Shown: positions 26,276 through 36,924, numbered from the stretch's first letter. The stretch is DNA of 64,000 nt from Mycolicibacterium aurum (GCF_900637195.1 NZ_LR134356.1:4216001-4280000); one strand, 5' to 3'. Numbers and translations are program-made. Notes: a model not told the origin generated them from the letters alone.

Positions 26276-27109
26276 TCACCGTGCCGTGCCGTCGGTCGTG
26301 GCCGGCTTGCGCACGATGACCTTGCCCGCAACCGTGCCTCCGTCGACGGGTAGCACCGTGCCCGTCACGTATCGCGATCGGTCGGTGGCCAGATACAGCG
26401 CGGCCTCGGCGACGTCCTCGGCGGTTCCCTCCCGTTTCAGTGGTCTGTCGTCTCGCATCTGCGCTCGAATCCTCGCCTCGAACCGCTCCAGGCGTTCGCG
26501 GTCCTCGTCGGTGGCCGACGACGCAAGGATCGGGGTGGGAATGTTGCCCGGCGCAAGGCAGTTCACCCTGACCTCGTAGTGCGCTAGCTCGATTGCCGCG
26601 CACTTGGTGAAGTGGATGATGGCCGCCTTCGACGCGCGGTAACTCGACACGCCCCCGCCGGCCTGAATGCCACCGATCGAGCCGAGATTGATGATCGATC
26701 CCCCGCCGTGCTCGGACATGTACCGCCCGGCATCCCGCGTCCCGGCCATCACGCCGAGGAGATTGACGCGCATGACGCGGTCGAACTCGTCGAGGTCCTC
26801 GTCGAAGAGGCCCTTCTTCAGTGGGCTGGAGATGCCCGCGTTGTTGACCATGATGTCGAGCCCGCCGAACGTCGCCGCGGCGGCAGTGACGAGTTCGGCG
26901 ACCTGTGCCTGATCGGCGACATCGGTCCGGTGGTACACCGTCGACCATCCCGCCGAGTTCAGTTCGGCCGCAAGCGCTTCGCCAAGATCATCGCGCACAT
27001 CGGCGATCACGACGTCAGCCCCCTCGGCGGCGAACCGGGTGGCGATGCCGCGGCCGATTCCCGACGCGCCCCCGGTGACGATCGCGACCTTGCCGGCGAG
27101 TTCGGACAT
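26276..27109 (-). CDS. SDR family NAD(P)-dependent oxidoreductase
   Basis: A 277-aa classical SDR: TGGASGIGRG cofactor loop, IADVRD acidic NAD selector, NNAG, Ser in LGSIGG, YRASK active site and VTGTVLPVDGG. It starts directly after the stop of the alpha/beta hydrolase gene. Likely an alcohol dehydrogenase step for a cyclic intermediate. Confidence 0.9.
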   Translation of the reverse strand: MSELAGKVAIVTGGASGIGRGIATRFAAEGADVVIADVRDDLGEALAAELNSAGWSTVYHRTDVADQAQVAELVTAAAATFGGLDIMVNNAGISSPLKKGLFDEDLDEFDRVMRVNLLGVMAGTRDAGRYMSEHGGGSIINLGSIGGIQAGGGVSSYRASKAAIIHFTKCAAIELAHYEVRVNCLAPGNIPTPILASSATDEDRERLERFEARIRAQMRDDRPLKREGTAEDVAEAALYLATDRSRYVTGTVLPVDGGTVAGKVIVRKPATTDGTAR

Positions 27110-27931
27110 TCATGCTCCTTCGAAGAAGTCGAGCAGTAGCTCGTTGACGACATCCGGTTGCTCGATCTGCGGGCAGTGTCCGGCATCGGGGATCACTGCT
27201 GATCGCCCGTCCTCAATCTGTTCGGCGATGCAGGCGGCCCACCCAGCCGGTAGCAACTTGTCGGCTCCGCCCTCCACGGTCAGTGTCGGCACCGCGATCC
27301 GCTCGTAGGCTCTGGCGCTACTCGGCGAGGCCGGTGGCTCCAGCCCAGGGCGGCGAAACCTGGCTGCCGCCAGAGACTCCCAGGCGCCCGGGGCAATGCT
27401 GGACTCGTAACGGCGCCGGACGTACTGCTCATCGTGAGGGTAGGACGGATCGGCGAAGAGAGCCGCGACGATCCGGCGCATCCCGTCGACGGTGGCGTCG
27501 TACTCGTACAGCGCGGTGACGTGTTCGTTGCGTTGGATCTCACCGCCGCCACAGATCGCGACCAGGCTCCGCACCGGCAGCACCGGCGCATCGGAGGTGG
27601 TGTCGACCAACAGGTTGACGGCCCCCATCGAATTACCCACGAAGTGCGCGGACTCGATGCCCATCACCTCGCAGAAGCGGGCGACGTGCCTGATGCGCAT
27701 CCCGCGGCCGTCGGTGAAGTCGACGACCTTGGCCGAACCGCCGAACCCCAGCATGTCGGGGGCGACCACGCGGTGGCGGTGCGCCAGCGCGCCTATCGTG
27801 CGCTCCCAGCCGATGCGGGCATCAGCTCCGAACTCGCCGCCGTGCAGGAGCACCACCGGATCACCCTGTCCCGCTTCGAGATAGCAGGTGAGCAGGCCGT
27901 CGACCAACACGGAATTCGAATCGAGGTGCAC
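27110..27931 (-). CDS. Alpha/beta hydrolase, possible meta-cleavage-product hydrolase
   Basis: A 273-aa alpha/beta-hydrolase: oxyanion LLHGGEFG, nucleophile Ser in GNSMG, acid Asp in GGADKLLP, His in AGHCPQIE. The layout matches C-C hydrolases of the MhpC/BphD/HsaD group, which cleave ring-opened products. GTG at 27931 is preceded by GAGGGGG. One of two such hydrolases in the array; the other is at 36058. Confidence 0.88.
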   Translation of the reverse strand: MHLDSNSVLVDGLLTCYLEAGQGDPVVLLHGGEFGADARIGWERTIGALAHRHRVVAPDMLGFGGSAKVVDFTDGRGMRIRHVARFCEVMGIESAHFVGNSMGAVNLLVDTTSDAPVLPVRSLVAICGGGEIQRNEHVTALYEYDATVDGMRRIVAALFADPSYPHDEQYVRRRYESSIAPGAWESLAAARFRRPGLEPPASPSSARAYERIAVPTLTVEGGADKLLPAGWAACIAEQIEDGRSAVIPDAGHCPQIEQPDVVNELLLDFFEGA

Positions 27932-27944
27932 GCTGCCAGCCCCC

Positions 27945-28541
27945 TCACTCCCTGTTCGTCTGGGCGAACGCCAGGACCTGGGTGGCGAGCAGTTCGAGCT
28001 GATTCGCCACCGCCTTGCCCTGATCGGTGTCGGCAAGTTCGCCCGACGGGTCCCAGATGGGATCGGCGGAGTTGATCGCCACACCCAGCGGGGTCGGCCA
28101 CGCGCGCAACGCATGCCCGATGCTGCGCAATTGGGTCAGCGTGCCGACCGCCGCCTGCCATCCGTAGGCGCAGCTGATGCAGCCCCACGGTGTGTTGTCG
28201 AGGTACACGCGAGGGTCCTCGCGGAGGTCCTCGATGTAATCGAGTGCATTCTTGACCAGTCCGGACACCGCACCGTGATAGCCGGGCGAACCGACCACGA
28301 CCGCGTCGGCGTCCCGCAACGACTTGACCAGGTCCAGCGCGCGCGGTGTGCGCTCGAGTTCGTGCGGGGCGTACATCGGCAGGTCGATGTCCTCGGCGCT
28401 GAACAGCCGGGTCCGACCGCCCTGCTCCTCCACGGACCTCAGACAGAAGCGCAGCGCCCGCTCGGTCGACGAGTTGGCCCGCAGTGTTCCGCCGAGGCCG
28501 ACGATGAAGGGTTGGCTGGTACTCGTCACGTTCCCACTCAC
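27945..28541 (-). CDS. NAD(P)H-dependent FMN reductase
   Basis: A 198-aa flavodoxin-fold reductase: GLGGTLRANSSTERA phosphate loop and GSPGYHGAVSGLVKNALD are the family signatures. It reduces FMN with NAD(P)H and probably supplies reduced flavin to the LLM monooxygenase at 30378. GTG start in a GTGA overlap with the cyclase-family gene. Confidence 0.9.
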   Translation of the reverse strand: MSGNVTSTSQPFIVGLGGTLRANSSTERALRFCLRSVEEQGGRTRLFSAEDIDLPMYAPHELERTPRALDLVKSLRDADAVVVGSPGYHGAVSGLVKNALDYIEDLREDPRVYLDNTPWGCISCAYGWQAAVGTLTQLRSIGHALRAWPTPLGVAINSADPIWDPSGELADTDQGKAVANQLELLATQVLAFAQTNRE

Positions 28542-29536
28542 TTGATCGCGATCGGACTGACAGGGGCCCCGACCGCACCGACCACCTTCAGCGGCGGTGC
28601 GACGAGCTGGAATTCGTAGATACGGTCACTGGCACAGTCGGCCGCCAGCGGCCCGAGGTCCCAGTACTCGCCGAGCATCAGCCCCATGTCCCGAAGGCAC
28701 AGCATGTGCATCGGCAGGAACGTGCCCTCGACCCCCTGGGCCGGGTCGGGGTCTTCGACCATGAGGTTGTCGGCGGCGACGGCTGCCACTTCGTGCTGAT
28801 GAAGCCAGGAGGCACACGTCCAGTGCAGACCCGAGCCCGCCTCGGCGCCGTCGCCGGTCTCCAGGAACCGCGTCCACCATCCGGTATGCACGACGACGAC
28901 GTCCCCGGACCGGATCTCGACATTCTGCGCGGCCGCGATCTCGTCGAGTTCGGCGGGGGTGATGGGGTTACCGGGCTCGCAGAACGTCGCGGCCCCGCGG
29001 TGAGCGACCACGTCGAGCAACACCCCACGTGAGGTGATGCCCTTGTCGGCGACTTTCTCGATGCCGAGGTGGAAGGCGCCGAAGCTGGTCACCGAGCCGG
29101 CGGGAAAGCCGTTGTAGAGCTGGTCCTCGTAGTACACGTGCGACAACGCGTCCCACTGGGTGGCGGCTTGAAGCGGCATCACGATGAGGTCGTCGTTGAA
29201 CCGGAACGGGTTGTCGGCGAAGAACGCGCTGACATCGGAAGCGACCGCGTTGCGCAGCCACTCCGGACCGTACTGGACCAGTGTGGAGGCGTCTCCGCCG
29301 TCGACAGTCATGACGTGCACGGGGTTCTGCCGGAACTTGAACGCGCCCTGCGGTCCTCCGGAGCTGAAGTCGCCGCCCATCGAGATGACCTTGCCCTGCT
29401 TGACCAGGCCCGCGGCCTCAGCGACCTTCTCGGCGGTGATGAAGTTCAGGGTGCCGAGTTCGTCGTCGTCTCCCCATCGTCCCCAGTTGCGAACCTCGTC
29501 GGCGGCCCTGCGGAAGTCACCCATGGTGCCGGTCAT
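28538..29536 (-). CDS. Cyclase family (kynurenine-formamidase-like) hydrolase
   Basis: A 332-aa protein of the metal-dependent cyclase/KynB family. The metal motif appears as ATQWDALSHVYYED, and later VVAHRG and VVVHTGWW occupy family positions. Relatives hydrolyse amides, lactones or cyclic esters; in a ring-degradation array a lactone or enol-lactone is plausible. ATG at 29536 with GGGGAG upstream. Confidence 0.88.
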   Translation of the reverse strand: MTGTMGDFRRAADEVRNWGRWGDDDELGTLNFITAEKVAEAAGLVKQGKVISMGGDFSSGGPQGAFKFRQNPVHVMTVDGGDASTLVQYGPEWLRNAVASDVSAFFADNPFRFNDDLIVMPLQAATQWDALSHVYYEDQLYNGFPAGSVTSFGAFHLGIEKVADKGITSRGVLLDVVAHRGAATFCEPGNPITPAELDEIAAAQNVEIRSGDVVVVHTGWWTRFLETGDGAEAGSGLHWTCASWLHQHEVAAVAADNLMVEDPDPAQGVEGTFLPMHMLCLRDMGLMLGEYWDLGPLAADCASDRIYEFQLVAPPLKVVGAVGAPVSPIAIK

Positions 29537-30375
29537 CGTCGACTCCCCTGTGTCTGGTCGGTGGTGTGGATCTGCGCGACGTAGCGGTCGGCAGAGATGC
29601 CGCCGTCGGTCCACACCACCTGCCCGGTGATGTAACCGGCCGCAGGACTGCCGAGAAAGACCAGCGCCGCCGCCTGCTCCTCGACGCTGGACACCCGTCC
29701 CAGCGGCGCGGTGAACGAGTCGAGGTACTGCTGCCCGTACGCCGACCGCAGCTGATCGAGGATCGGCGTCTCGGTGACTCCCGGTGCGGTGCAGTTGATC
29801 CTGATGCCCCGGGCGCCCAGCGCGGCGGACCGGCGCATGCCGTAGAGCACGATCGCCTCCTTGGACAGCCGGTACCCCCCGTCGACGAGGGCATCCGGAT
29901 GCTCGGCACACCAGCGGAGTCCATCGGCGAACGACGCGGTCGCGACCAGTCCCATTGTCGTCTGCGCGTTGTCGCGATATGCCGAGGCGGCCAGTGACGA
30001 GACATTGACGATCGCCGCGCCCGCTGGCATCTGCTGGATCAACACCTCGGTGAGCGCACGCGTGCCGAGAAAGTTGATCCGCACCACCAGCAGCGGGTCT
30101 CCGATGCCCGACGAGACCCCTGCCACGTTGAACAGTGCGTCGACGGCCCCGCCGACCGCGGCCGCTGCGGCGTCCACGGAATCAGGTTCGGCGAGATCGA
30201 CTTCGACGAAGTCGTCCACGGTCGCGGCATCGTCCGGCGCCCGAACGTCCAGACCGGTGACTCGCGCCCCCAGAGTGCCGAGCTGCCGCACCACCTCGGC
30301 GCCGATACCCGACGCACACCCGGTTACGACGGCGTGCTTGCCGTCGAAGCGCACCAACTCGCTGAGTGCGACCAT
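29533..30375 (-). CDS. SDR family oxidoreductase (3-alpha-HSD-like)
   Basis: A 280-aa SDR: VTGCASGIGAEV loop, LDVRAP, FNVAG in place of NNAG, Ser in NVSSLA, YRLSKEA active site, and a long insertion before the active site. This layout resembles bacterial 3-alpha-hydroxysteroid dehydrogenase/carbonyl reductase. It overlaps the cyclase gene by ATGA and lies 2 bp after the LLM gene stop. Confidence 0.88.
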   Translation of the reverse strand: MVALSELVRFDGKHAVVTGCASGIGAEVVRQLGTLGARVTGLDVRAPDDAATVDDFVEVDLAEPDSVDAAAAAVGGAVDALFNVAGVSSGIGDPLLVVRINFLGTRALTEVLIQQMPAGAAIVNVSSLAASAYRDNAQTTMGLVATASFADGLRWCAEHPDALVDGGYRLSKEAIVLYGMRRSAALGARGIRINCTAPGVTETPILDQLRSAYGQQYLDSFTAPLGRVSSVEEQAAALVFLGSPAAGYITGQVVWTDGGISADRYVAQIHTTDQTQGSRR

Positions 30376-30377
30376 TG

Positions 30378-31697
30378 TCAGCGCGCGGCTTCCTCGGCCG
30401 CCTTGGCGTCCTTCTCTGCCTGGGCGGCTTTCACCCGGCCCTCGTTGATCTCGGCCATCGCCTCGGGAATCTCTCCGGCAGTGAACTTGCCGCCGCGACC
30501 GGTGGGCAGCCCGCCGAACTGGTAGGTCTCGTCGAACAGCGGCGTGTCCCAGGACTGCCTGCGTGCTTCCACCTTCTCGATCACCGGTTCCAGACGTTTC
30601 GCCTTGTCCTTGACGGCTTTCGCGTCCCGCTCGATGAACTCGGGCAGGATCTCCCTGCCCATGATCTCGATGGACTCCATGGTGCCTTCGTGACTGCGTG
30701 GATTGAGCAGCAGGATGATCTCGTCGACCCCGCTGGCCTCGTACCCGCGCAGAAACTCGCGGACGGTGTCGGGCGAGCCGATGGCACCGCGACCCGGACC
30801 GTAGGCCAGCGTCGGGTCTTCTTCGACTGCCTTCTCGTACAGTTCCCACACGCCGGTCCGGCCCGGTGTGTGCATACCGGTCAGGTAGTAATGCATGATC
30901 CCGAACGAGAAGAAGCCACCGCCGATACCCAGCCGTTTGCGCGCCTCGTCGTCGGACTTGGCGACCATCATCGACAGGTCACCGCCGATGGCCAGCAGGT
31001 TGGGGTTGATCGCCGGGGTGACCGGGGCGCCGTTCTCCTCGAGCTCCGCGTAGTAGCCGTCCACCCGATCCTTCAGGGCTTCCGGACCGGTGTAGGCGAA
31101 ACTCAGTGCACCGATGGCCTTCTGGGCTGCCATCTGTACCGAGGACGGACGGGTGCACGCCACCCAGACCGGGGGGTGCGGACTCTGCAGCGGCTTCGGG
31201 ATCACATTGCGGGCGGGCATCTCGACGTGCTCACCCTTGAACCCGGTGAACGGCGCCTCGGTCATGCACCGGATCGAGACCTCGAGGGCCTCCTCCCACT
31301 GGGCACGCTTGTCGGCCGGATCGATGTTGAAGCCGCCGAGCTCGGCGACCGACGAACCCTCGCCGGTGCCGAACTCCACCCTCCCGTTGGACAGATGGTC
31401 GAGGGTGGCAACGCGCTCCGCGATGCGGGCCGGGTGGTTGATGGGCGGCGGCAGGTGCATGACGCCGAACCCGAGCCGGATGTCCTTGGTGCGCTGGCTC
31501 GCTGCGGCGAGAAACATCTCCGGCGCCGTGGAGTGGCAGTACTCCTCGAGGAAGTGGTGCTCGGTCAGCCACACCGTCGAGAAGCCGGCCTTATCGGCGA
31601 GTTCGACCTCGTCCAGACCATGCTGGAACAGTTGGTGCTCGTCGTCCTCCGACCACGGCCGGGGTAGTGGGAACTCGTAGAACAGGGAAATCTTCAC
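30378..31697 (-). CDS. LLM class flavin-dependent monooxygenase
   Basis: A 439-aa luciferase-like protein: LTEHHFLEEY near residue 45, LPPPINHPARIAERVATLD and PHPPVWVACT are typical FMN-dependent LLM elements. A Lys/Ala/Glu-rich tail (about 390-439) is unusual and probably helical. Such enzymes carry out hydroxylation or Baeyer-Villiger oxidation with FMNH2, here likely from the reductase at 27945. GTG at 31697 has a perfect AAGGAGGT, which lies over the end of the upstream gene. Confidence 0.9.
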   Translation of the reverse strand: MKISLFYEFPLPRPWSEDDEHQLFQHGLDEVELADKAGFSTVWLTEHHFLEEYCHSTAPEMFLAAASQRTKDIRLGFGVMHLPPPINHPARIAERVATLDHLSNGRVEFGTGEGSSVAELGGFNIDPADKRAQWEEALEVSIRCMTEAPFTGFKGEHVEMPARNVIPKPLQSPHPPVWVACTRPSSVQMAAQKAIGALSFAYTGPEALKDRVDGYYAELEENGAPVTPAINPNLLAIGGDLSMMVAKSDDEARKRLGIGGGFFSFGIMHYYLTGMHTPGRTGVWELYEKAVEEDPTLAYGPGRGAIGSPDTVREFLRGYEASGVDEIILLLNPRSHEGTMESIEIMGREILPEFIERDAKAVKDKAKRLEPVIEKVEARRQSWDTPLFDETYQFGGLPTGRGGKFTAGEIPEAMAEINEGRVKAAQAEKDAKAAEEAAR

Positions 31698-31702
31698 TGC
31701 TG

Positions 31703-33508
31703 TTACCTCCTTGGAGATTCGGGGCTGTCGATGGCTGACGGGGTGTGGTCCGGCGCGCCGGAGATCGCACCGGCGATATGGCGGGCGGCGATGTAGCCGA
31801 ACGTCATCGCGGGTCCGATGGTGGCGCCCGCGCCCGCATAGCTGCGTCCCATCACCGCGGCCGAGGCATTGCCGACGGCGTACAGACCACCGATCACGGT
31901 GTCGTCGCCGCGCAGCACCCTCGCGTGTTCGTCGGTGCGCAGACCCCCCGAGGTGCCGAGGTCACCGAGGATGATCTGGAACGCGTAGTACGGCGGCTTA
32001 CCGAGCGGGTGCAGGTTCGGATTGGGCAGCGTCGGGTCGCCGTAGTAGTTGTCGTAGGCACTGTCCCCGCGGTTGAAGTCGTCATCGTGACCGGTGCGCG
32101 CAAGTGCGTTGAATCGTTCTGCGGTGCTGCGCAACTGGCCCTCCGGCACGTTGATCTGGCGCGCCAGTTCCTCCCACGAGTCACCGGTTTTGACCACACC
32201 CGATTCCAGCCACGCCGGGGGAACTTTCCATCCGGTCGGCACCGGGGCGAAGGGGATCTTCGGGATGGGCAGGTGCCCGGCGACGACGTAGCGGTGGAAG
32301 GACCGGATGTCGGTGATCAGCCAGCACGGGATGTGGGTGACACCCGACCTCTGCCCGTCGATCATCGCGTGAGCGAAGTCCATGTAGGGCGCCGCCTCGT
32401 TGATGAAGCGTTTGCCGTCTCCGTTGACGATGAACTGCGACGGCATCATCCGTTCGTTGAGCATGAACTGCAGCCGTCCGTCCGGCCAGCAGATGGCTGG
32501 GAACCACCAGGCCTCGTCGAGCAGCTCTGTTGACGCCCCGACCTTCTCACCCGCCCTGATACCGTCGCCGGTCGCGGCCGGGTTCCCGAAGCTCCAGTCC
32601 TTGTCCGCTCCGGCGAGCTCGCGCACCCGGCTCAATTCGGGCAGGTGCTGCAGTCGCCACTGCATGTCGTGGTCGAAGCCACCGCTGGCCAGCACGACGC
32701 CACGCCGGGCCTGGATCCGCAGCGAGCGGCCGTCCTTCTCGATCACCGCACCGACCACCCGTCCGTCTGGGCCATCGGTGTCGGTGACGAGCTCGGTCAT
32801 CGGGGAACTCAGCCACAGGGGAATGTCCTGCTGCTTCATCGCCAGCCTCAGTCGCGCGGACAGTGACTGACCGATGGCGGCCATGCGATCGCCGAACAAC
32901 CGGGCGCGAACCATCCGCCAGATCAGCTTCAGCAGCACCGCCTTGCCGCGCCACGACTGCCGAACCTGATAGAACAGCCGTAGGTCCTTGGGCCCGAACC
33001 AGATCCCTTTGGGAGCCATCGCCGCCGGCGTGAGCAGGTTCTGCTCCTCGTCTCCGAGCACCCGCAGATCGATCTCGGGCACGTTGATCGTGCTGCCCAG
33101 CGCCGAGCCACCGGGAAGCTCCGGGTAGTAGTCGGCATATCCCGGCTTCCATACGAATTCCAGCCAGCTGCTGCGCTTTTCGAGGAACTCCATCATCTGC
33201 GGTGCGGCGTCGACGTAGGCCCTCAACCGGGCATCGCTGACCAGGCCGCCGGTGATCTGCTTCAGATAGGTGAACACCTGGTCGGGGTCGGGTACGTGGC
33301 CTTCCCGGCGTTGGGACGGAGCACCGGGCACCCAGATGCCGCCTCCGGACAGCGCGGTAGAGCCGCCGTAACAGGGCGACTTCTCCACCACCAGGGTGTC
33401 GAGACCCTCCGCATCGGCGGCCAGCGCGGCGGCCATCCCGCCACCACCGGAACCGACGACCAGCACGTCGACGACGTGGTCGAAGGGTTGCTGCGTGGCT
33501 GAGGTCAT
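31703..33508 (-). CDS. KstD-like FAD-dependent oxidoreductase
   Basis: A 601-aa flavoprotein of the fumarate reductase/3-ketosteroid-delta-1-dehydrogenase group. The dinucleotide loop [19 protein letters not shown] starts near residue 19, followed by [14 protein letters not shown]. The C-terminal [19 protein letters not shown] and [19 protein letters not shown] match KstD-type enzymes. It probably desaturates a cyclic ketone or CoA ester. ATGA overlap with the mhpB-like gene. Confidence 0.9.
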   Translation of the reverse strand: MTSATQQPFDHVVDVLVVGSGGGGMAAALAADAEGLDTLVVEKSPCYGGSTALSGGGIWVPGAPSQRREGHVPDPDQVFTYLKQITGGLVSDARLRAYVDAAPQMMEFLEKRSSWLEFVWKPGYADYYPELPGGSALGSTINVPEIDLRVLGDEEQNLLTPAAMAPKGIWFGPKDLRLFYQVRQSWRGKAVLLKLIWRMVRARLFGDRMAAIGQSLSARLRLAMKQQDIPLWLSSPMTELVTDTDGPDGRVVGAVIEKDGRSLRIQARRGVVLASGGFDHDMQWRLQHLPELSRVRELAGADKDWSFGNPAATGDGIRAGEKVGASTELLDEAWWFPAICWPDGRLQFMLNERMMPSQFIVNGDGKRFINEAAPYMDFAHAMIDGQRSGVTHIPCWLITDIRSFHRYVVAGHLPIPKIPFAPVPTGWKVPPAWLESGVVKTGDSWEELARQINVPEGQLRSTAERFNALARTGHDDDFNRGDSAYDNYYGDPTLPNPNLHPLGKPPYYAFQIILGDLGTSGGLRTDEHARVLRGDDTVIGGLYAVGNASAAVMGRSYAGAGATIGPAMTFGYIAARHIAGAISGAPDHTPSAIDSPESPRR

Positions 33509-34455
33509 GAGATCGGGACCGCAGTTCTGATGGCGAACCCGGCGATCAGTTCCGGTGCGGCCCGGTAGAACCGGTTCGCGGTGTCGTAGGAGCCCTGGGC
33601 GGCGAGTGCCGCGAACGCGGCGACCCAGGTCCTGACCTCGTGTGCCGAATTGCCGGCGTGCTCGGCGATCCAGGCGTTGTCCCACCCGTCCACTTCGGCC
33701 AGCCGGTGGGTGTCGAGCAAGTCCAGGAACGCGTGGTCCCAGTCGGGGTTGAGCGGAGCCAACCTGCCCTGCCCTGCCGCGAATTCCCTTGCCGCCTCGA
33801 TGACAGCCGTTTGGCGCGCCTGGCGCTGTTCGGTGGTCATCGGCGCGCCGCGCACAATCCGGTCCAGCGCCGCGGGTGGCGCGGTCGCCAGGGTCGGCAC
33901 CGGCGGGTCGTGCGACAACCCGCCGGATCCGACGATCAGCACACGCTTGCCGAGGGTCGCCAGGTGAGCTCCCACCGCCGAGCCCAGCGCACGCACCCGA
34001 CGCATCGGACCGAGGGGCGTCGCGACGGAGTTGATGAACACCGGGATCACCGGCTTGGCGGTCGCGTCGCCGAACAGGAGCTGCAGCGGCTGCACGGTCC
34101 CATGGTCGACGTCCATCGCCGCCGAGATCGCGACATCCACGTCGGCATCGAGAACGGCGCGCACACAGTCGGTTGCGAGCTCGGCGGGGACATCGAGCGG
34201 ACCCTGGTGCGTGCCGTAATCGCCGACTCCCTCGGCGGCAGTGCCGATGCAGAACGGCGGCATCGCCCGGTAGAAGAAGCCGTTGTAGTGGTCGGGAGAG
34301 AACGTGACGACCAACTCGGGGTCGAAGTCGGTGACGAACTCCCGGGCCGCTCCGATCGCTGCGGCGATGTCGTCAAGAAGTTCTCGTGGCGGACCCGGAA
34401 GGTTCAGCAGCGGGCTGTGCGACATGCAGCACAGCGCGATCTGGCTTGTCACCAT
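33505..34455 (-). CDS. mhpB: 2,3-dihydroxyphenylpropionate 1,2-dioxygenase-like (MhpB/LigB type)
   Basis: A 316-aa class III extradiol dioxygenase. Extensive identity to E. coli MhpB is recognisable: [32 protein letters not shown] and [12 protein letters not shown]. His118 and His182 correspond to the catalytic MhpB His115 and His179. It opens a catechol-type ring beside the side chain using Fe(II) and O2. ATG after GGGAGAGA. Its first 83 nt overlap the 3' end of the mhpA-like gene. The true substrate may be a larger catechol. Confidence 0.93.
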   Translation of the reverse strand: MVTSQIALCCMSHSPLLNLPGPPRELLDDIAAAIGAAREFVTDFDPELVVTFSPDHYNGFFYRAMPPFCIGTAAEGVGDYGTHQGPLDVPAELATDCVRAVLDADVDVAISAAMDVDHGTVQPLQLLFGDATAKPVIPVFINSVATPLGPMRRVRALGSAVGAHLATLGKRVLIVGSGGLSHDPPVPTLATAPPAALDRIVRGAPMTTEQRQARQTAVIEAAREFAAGQGRLAPLNPDWDHAFLDLLDTHRLAEVDGWDNAWIAEHAGNSAHEVRTWVAAFAALAAQGSYDTANRFYRAAPELIAGFAIRTAVPIS

Positions 34456-36061
34456 CGGTCTCTCCTCCCTGAGTCAGATGCAGCTTGGCGAACAGGGCCT
34501 CGGACACCTCCGGTGCGCGCTGCGCGATACACGCGGCGGCGATGCAGCGATCGGGTCGCAGGAACAGCACCGAATCGGGGTGGACATCGAACCAGGCCTT
34601 GAGCGCTCCGGTGCGGTCACCGACGACCACCACGTCGGGGTCGTCGTGCCCCGACCAGTGCAGTTGGGTCATCGGTCGTGTCTCGACGAAGTTGGCGCCC
34701 AACGCCTTCCACCGGGTGAACGCCGCATCACCGAGCACCGCCCGCAGGTTGTTGCTCCAGCACAGCACGGCGAACCCGGACCCGAGGACATCGTCGAGCA
34801 GGACGTTCTCACGGTCCCGGGTGTCGACACGCGGCTGGATGAAAAGGGTGCCGGTCGGCGAGCTCGGAGACGGCCGGTCGGCGTGACAGACCGCACCCTG
34901 CTGGTAGCGCGGCATCGGTTTGAACCGCATCTCCAGCACATAGCGCTTCAGTGACGGCACCACCGACGCGGCGTGGATGACGCGGTCCCGCAGTGCCGCC
35001 ACCCGCCGGTTCGTCGGGGAGATGACGCGGCCCACCATCGTGGACAGGTCGATCATCGCCCGCGCGTGCTTGCGACGCTCGACGTCGTAGGTGTCCAGCA
35101 GCGCGTCGCCGGCCTTGCCGGTGACCACCGCTGCCAGTTTCCATCCCAGGTTGGCGGCGTCTCGGATGCCGCTGTTGTACCCCTGGCCCTGCCACACCGG
35201 CATCAGGTGCGCGGCGTCACCGGCGAGCATGAGCCGACCCCTGCGGAAGGTCCCGGCGATGCGGGAATGGTGGGTGTACACGCGGTGCCTGATCATGTCG
35301 ACCCGCTCGGGATACGGGATCAGCTGGGCGAGCATGCGTCTGACGAACGCCGGATCGTCGGCCTGCTCGTCGGTCTCGTCGGGATGGATCAGGAACTCGA
35401 AACGCCGGATGCCGTGGGCGATGGAGATCGACACGTAGGGACGCCGCGGGTCCGCCCCGACCTCACTGTTCGGGTGCCCCAGCGGATCGTTGGCGACGTC
35501 GACCACCAGCCACCGTGTCGAGGACGTCGTCCCGTCGAACGACACCCCCATCAGGCGGCGGGTGGCGCTGCGGCCGCCGTCGCAACCGACGACGTAGCGA
35601 GTGCGTACGGACGGCAGGCCGCCGTCGAAGCTGACGCTGACGCCGTCGGGGTTCTCGGTGCAGTCACGCATCCGGTGGCCGAACCGGACCTCGACGTTGT
35701 CGAATCGGTTCAGCCCGCCGAACAGTTCGGCGTCCACCATGGGCTGGACAAAGCCATTGCGTTTGGGCCAGCCGAATCGCGCGTCGGGTGGCGCCATCTC
35801 GACCAGCAGGTTTCGGTTGGCGTCGAAGAAGCGCAGAATCTGATTCGGCACCGTATGCGGCAGCACGCGGTCGACCAGGCCGATGGACTGGAAGGTGCGC
35901 AGCGACTCGTCGTCGAGTCCGACGCCGCGAGGGTAGTCAATCAGGGTGTCCCGTTCGTCGACCACCAGAGTCCGAACAGAGTGCTGCCCAAGGATGTTGG
36001 CCAGGGTCAGACCGGACGGACCGGCGCCGACGATCACGACATCGACGTCGTAAGCGGTCAT
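34373..36061 (-). CDS. mhpA: 3-(3-hydroxyphenyl)propionate hydroxylase-like (MhpA type)
   Basis: A 562-aa FAD monooxygenase. [14 protein letters not shown] near the N-terminus, [20 protein letters not shown], the DG-type motif [10 protein letters not shown], and [20 protein letters not shown] follow MhpA closely. It ortho-hydroxylates a phenol to a catechol with NADH and O2, supplying the dioxygenase encoded next. Length matches MhpA (554 aa). It overlaps its upstream hydrolase by ATGA and its downstream partner by 83 nt. Confidence 0.93.
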   Translation of the reverse strand: MTAYDVDVVIVGAGPSGLTLANILGQHSVRTLVVDERDTLIDYPRGVGLDDESLRTFQSIGLVDRVLPHTVPNQILRFFDANRNLLVEMAPPDARFGWPKRNGFVQPMVDAELFGGLNRFDNVEVRFGHRMRDCTENPDGVSVSFDGGLPSVRTRYVVGCDGGRSATRRLMGVSFDGTTSSTRWLVVDVANDPLGHPNSEVGADPRRPYVSISIAHGIRRFEFLIHPDETDEQADDPAFVRRMLAQLIPYPERVDMIRHRVYTHHSRIAGTFRRGRLMLAGDAAHLMPVWQGQGYNSGIRDAANLGWKLAAVVTGKAGDALLDTYDVERRKHARAMIDLSTMVGRVISPTNRRVAALRDRVIHAASVVPSLKRYVLEMRFKPMPRYQQGAVCHADRPSPSSPTGTLFIQPRVDTRDRENVLLDDVLGSGFAVLCWSNNLRAVLGDAAFTRWKALGANFVETRPMTQLHWSGHDDPDVVVVGDRTGALKAWFDVHPDSVLFLRPDRCIAAACIAQRAPEVSEALFAKLHLTQGGETDGDKPDRAVLHVAQPAAEPSGSATRTS

Positions 36062-36924
36062 CGCTTCCCCAGCAGGAAGTCCAGGTGCAGGCGGTCGAAG
36101 GTCTTCGGGTCCTCATACTGTGGCCAATGCCCGCACCCGGGCATGACCTCGAAGCGGGCTCCGGGAATCATCGACGCGATGCGTCGACCTTCCTCCACAT
36201 CCGCCGTAGGATCGTCACTCGTCCACACCACCAGGGTGGGTGCGGTGATCGCGCCATACTCATTCGGGCCGAGCAGGTTTCGCGCCCGGATCACCGGATC
36301 CTGCAGCGCCATGATGTCGCGCATCGCCGCAGCGAACCCGGGCTGCCGGTACACACGCTGCCTGCTGGCGACAATGTCGTCGTAGCCCTTGGATTTGTCG
36401 GCCATCAGCCACTTGACGCGGGCCTGCACGGTGTCCCAGGACGGGTCCTCCGCAGCCGCCATCGACAGTGTCACGATGCGCTTCATCACCTCGGGATCGG
36501 CCTGTGAACCACCGGCGGTGTTGAGGACCAGGCGGTCTACGCGCCCGGGCTCGTCCACCGCGATGCGCGCGGCTACCCAACCTCCCAGCGATTCACCGCT
36601 GATGCAGGCCTGCCGGGCGCCGACCGCATCCAGAAAGGCCACGAGATGCTCGACGTAGTGGCCGATCTCGAGGGGATGGCCGGGTTTGTCGGTATAGCCG
36701 TGACCCAGCATGTCGATCGACCAGGTGGAGAAATGTTCGGCGTGCGCCTGGAGATTGCGCACGTATGCCTCGGCGTGCCCGCCGGAGCCGTGCAGAAACA
36801 CCAGCGCCGGCTTGTCGCGGTCACCGGCGTGCAGGTAGCGCGTGCGAACACCACCGGCATCGAGGTAACCCTGCGAGAACGGAACGCCCTGCAGGTCGCT
36901 CCAGACACTCTCGAACTCCGTCAC
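36058..36924 (-). CDS. Alpha/beta hydrolase of meta-cleavage module
   Basis: A 288-aa hydrolase: [12 protein letters not shown] oxyanion loop, nucleophile Ser in SGESLGG, acid Asp in WTSDDPT, His in GCGHWPQYE. This is the MhpC/HsaD-type pattern, so it probably cleaves the ring-opened product made by the MhpB-like enzyme. GTG at 36924 is backed by GGAAGGAGC. It is the first gene of the long minus-strand array; site 3 lies 34 bp upstream. Confidence 0.88.
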   Translation of the reverse strand: MTEFESVWSDLQGVPFSQGYLDAGGVRTRYLHAGDRDKPALVFLHGSGGHAEAYVRNLQAHAEHFSTWSIDMLGHGYTDKPGHPLEIGHYVEHLVAFLDAVGARQACISGESLGGWVAARIAVDEPGRVDRLVLNTAGGSQADPEVMKRIVTLSMAAAEDPSWDTVQARVKWLMADKSKGYDDIVASRQRVYRQPGFAAAMRDIMALQDPVIRARNLLGPNEYGAITAPTLVVWTSDDPTADVEEGRRIASMIPGARFEVMPGCGHWPQYEDPKTFDRLHLDFLLGKR

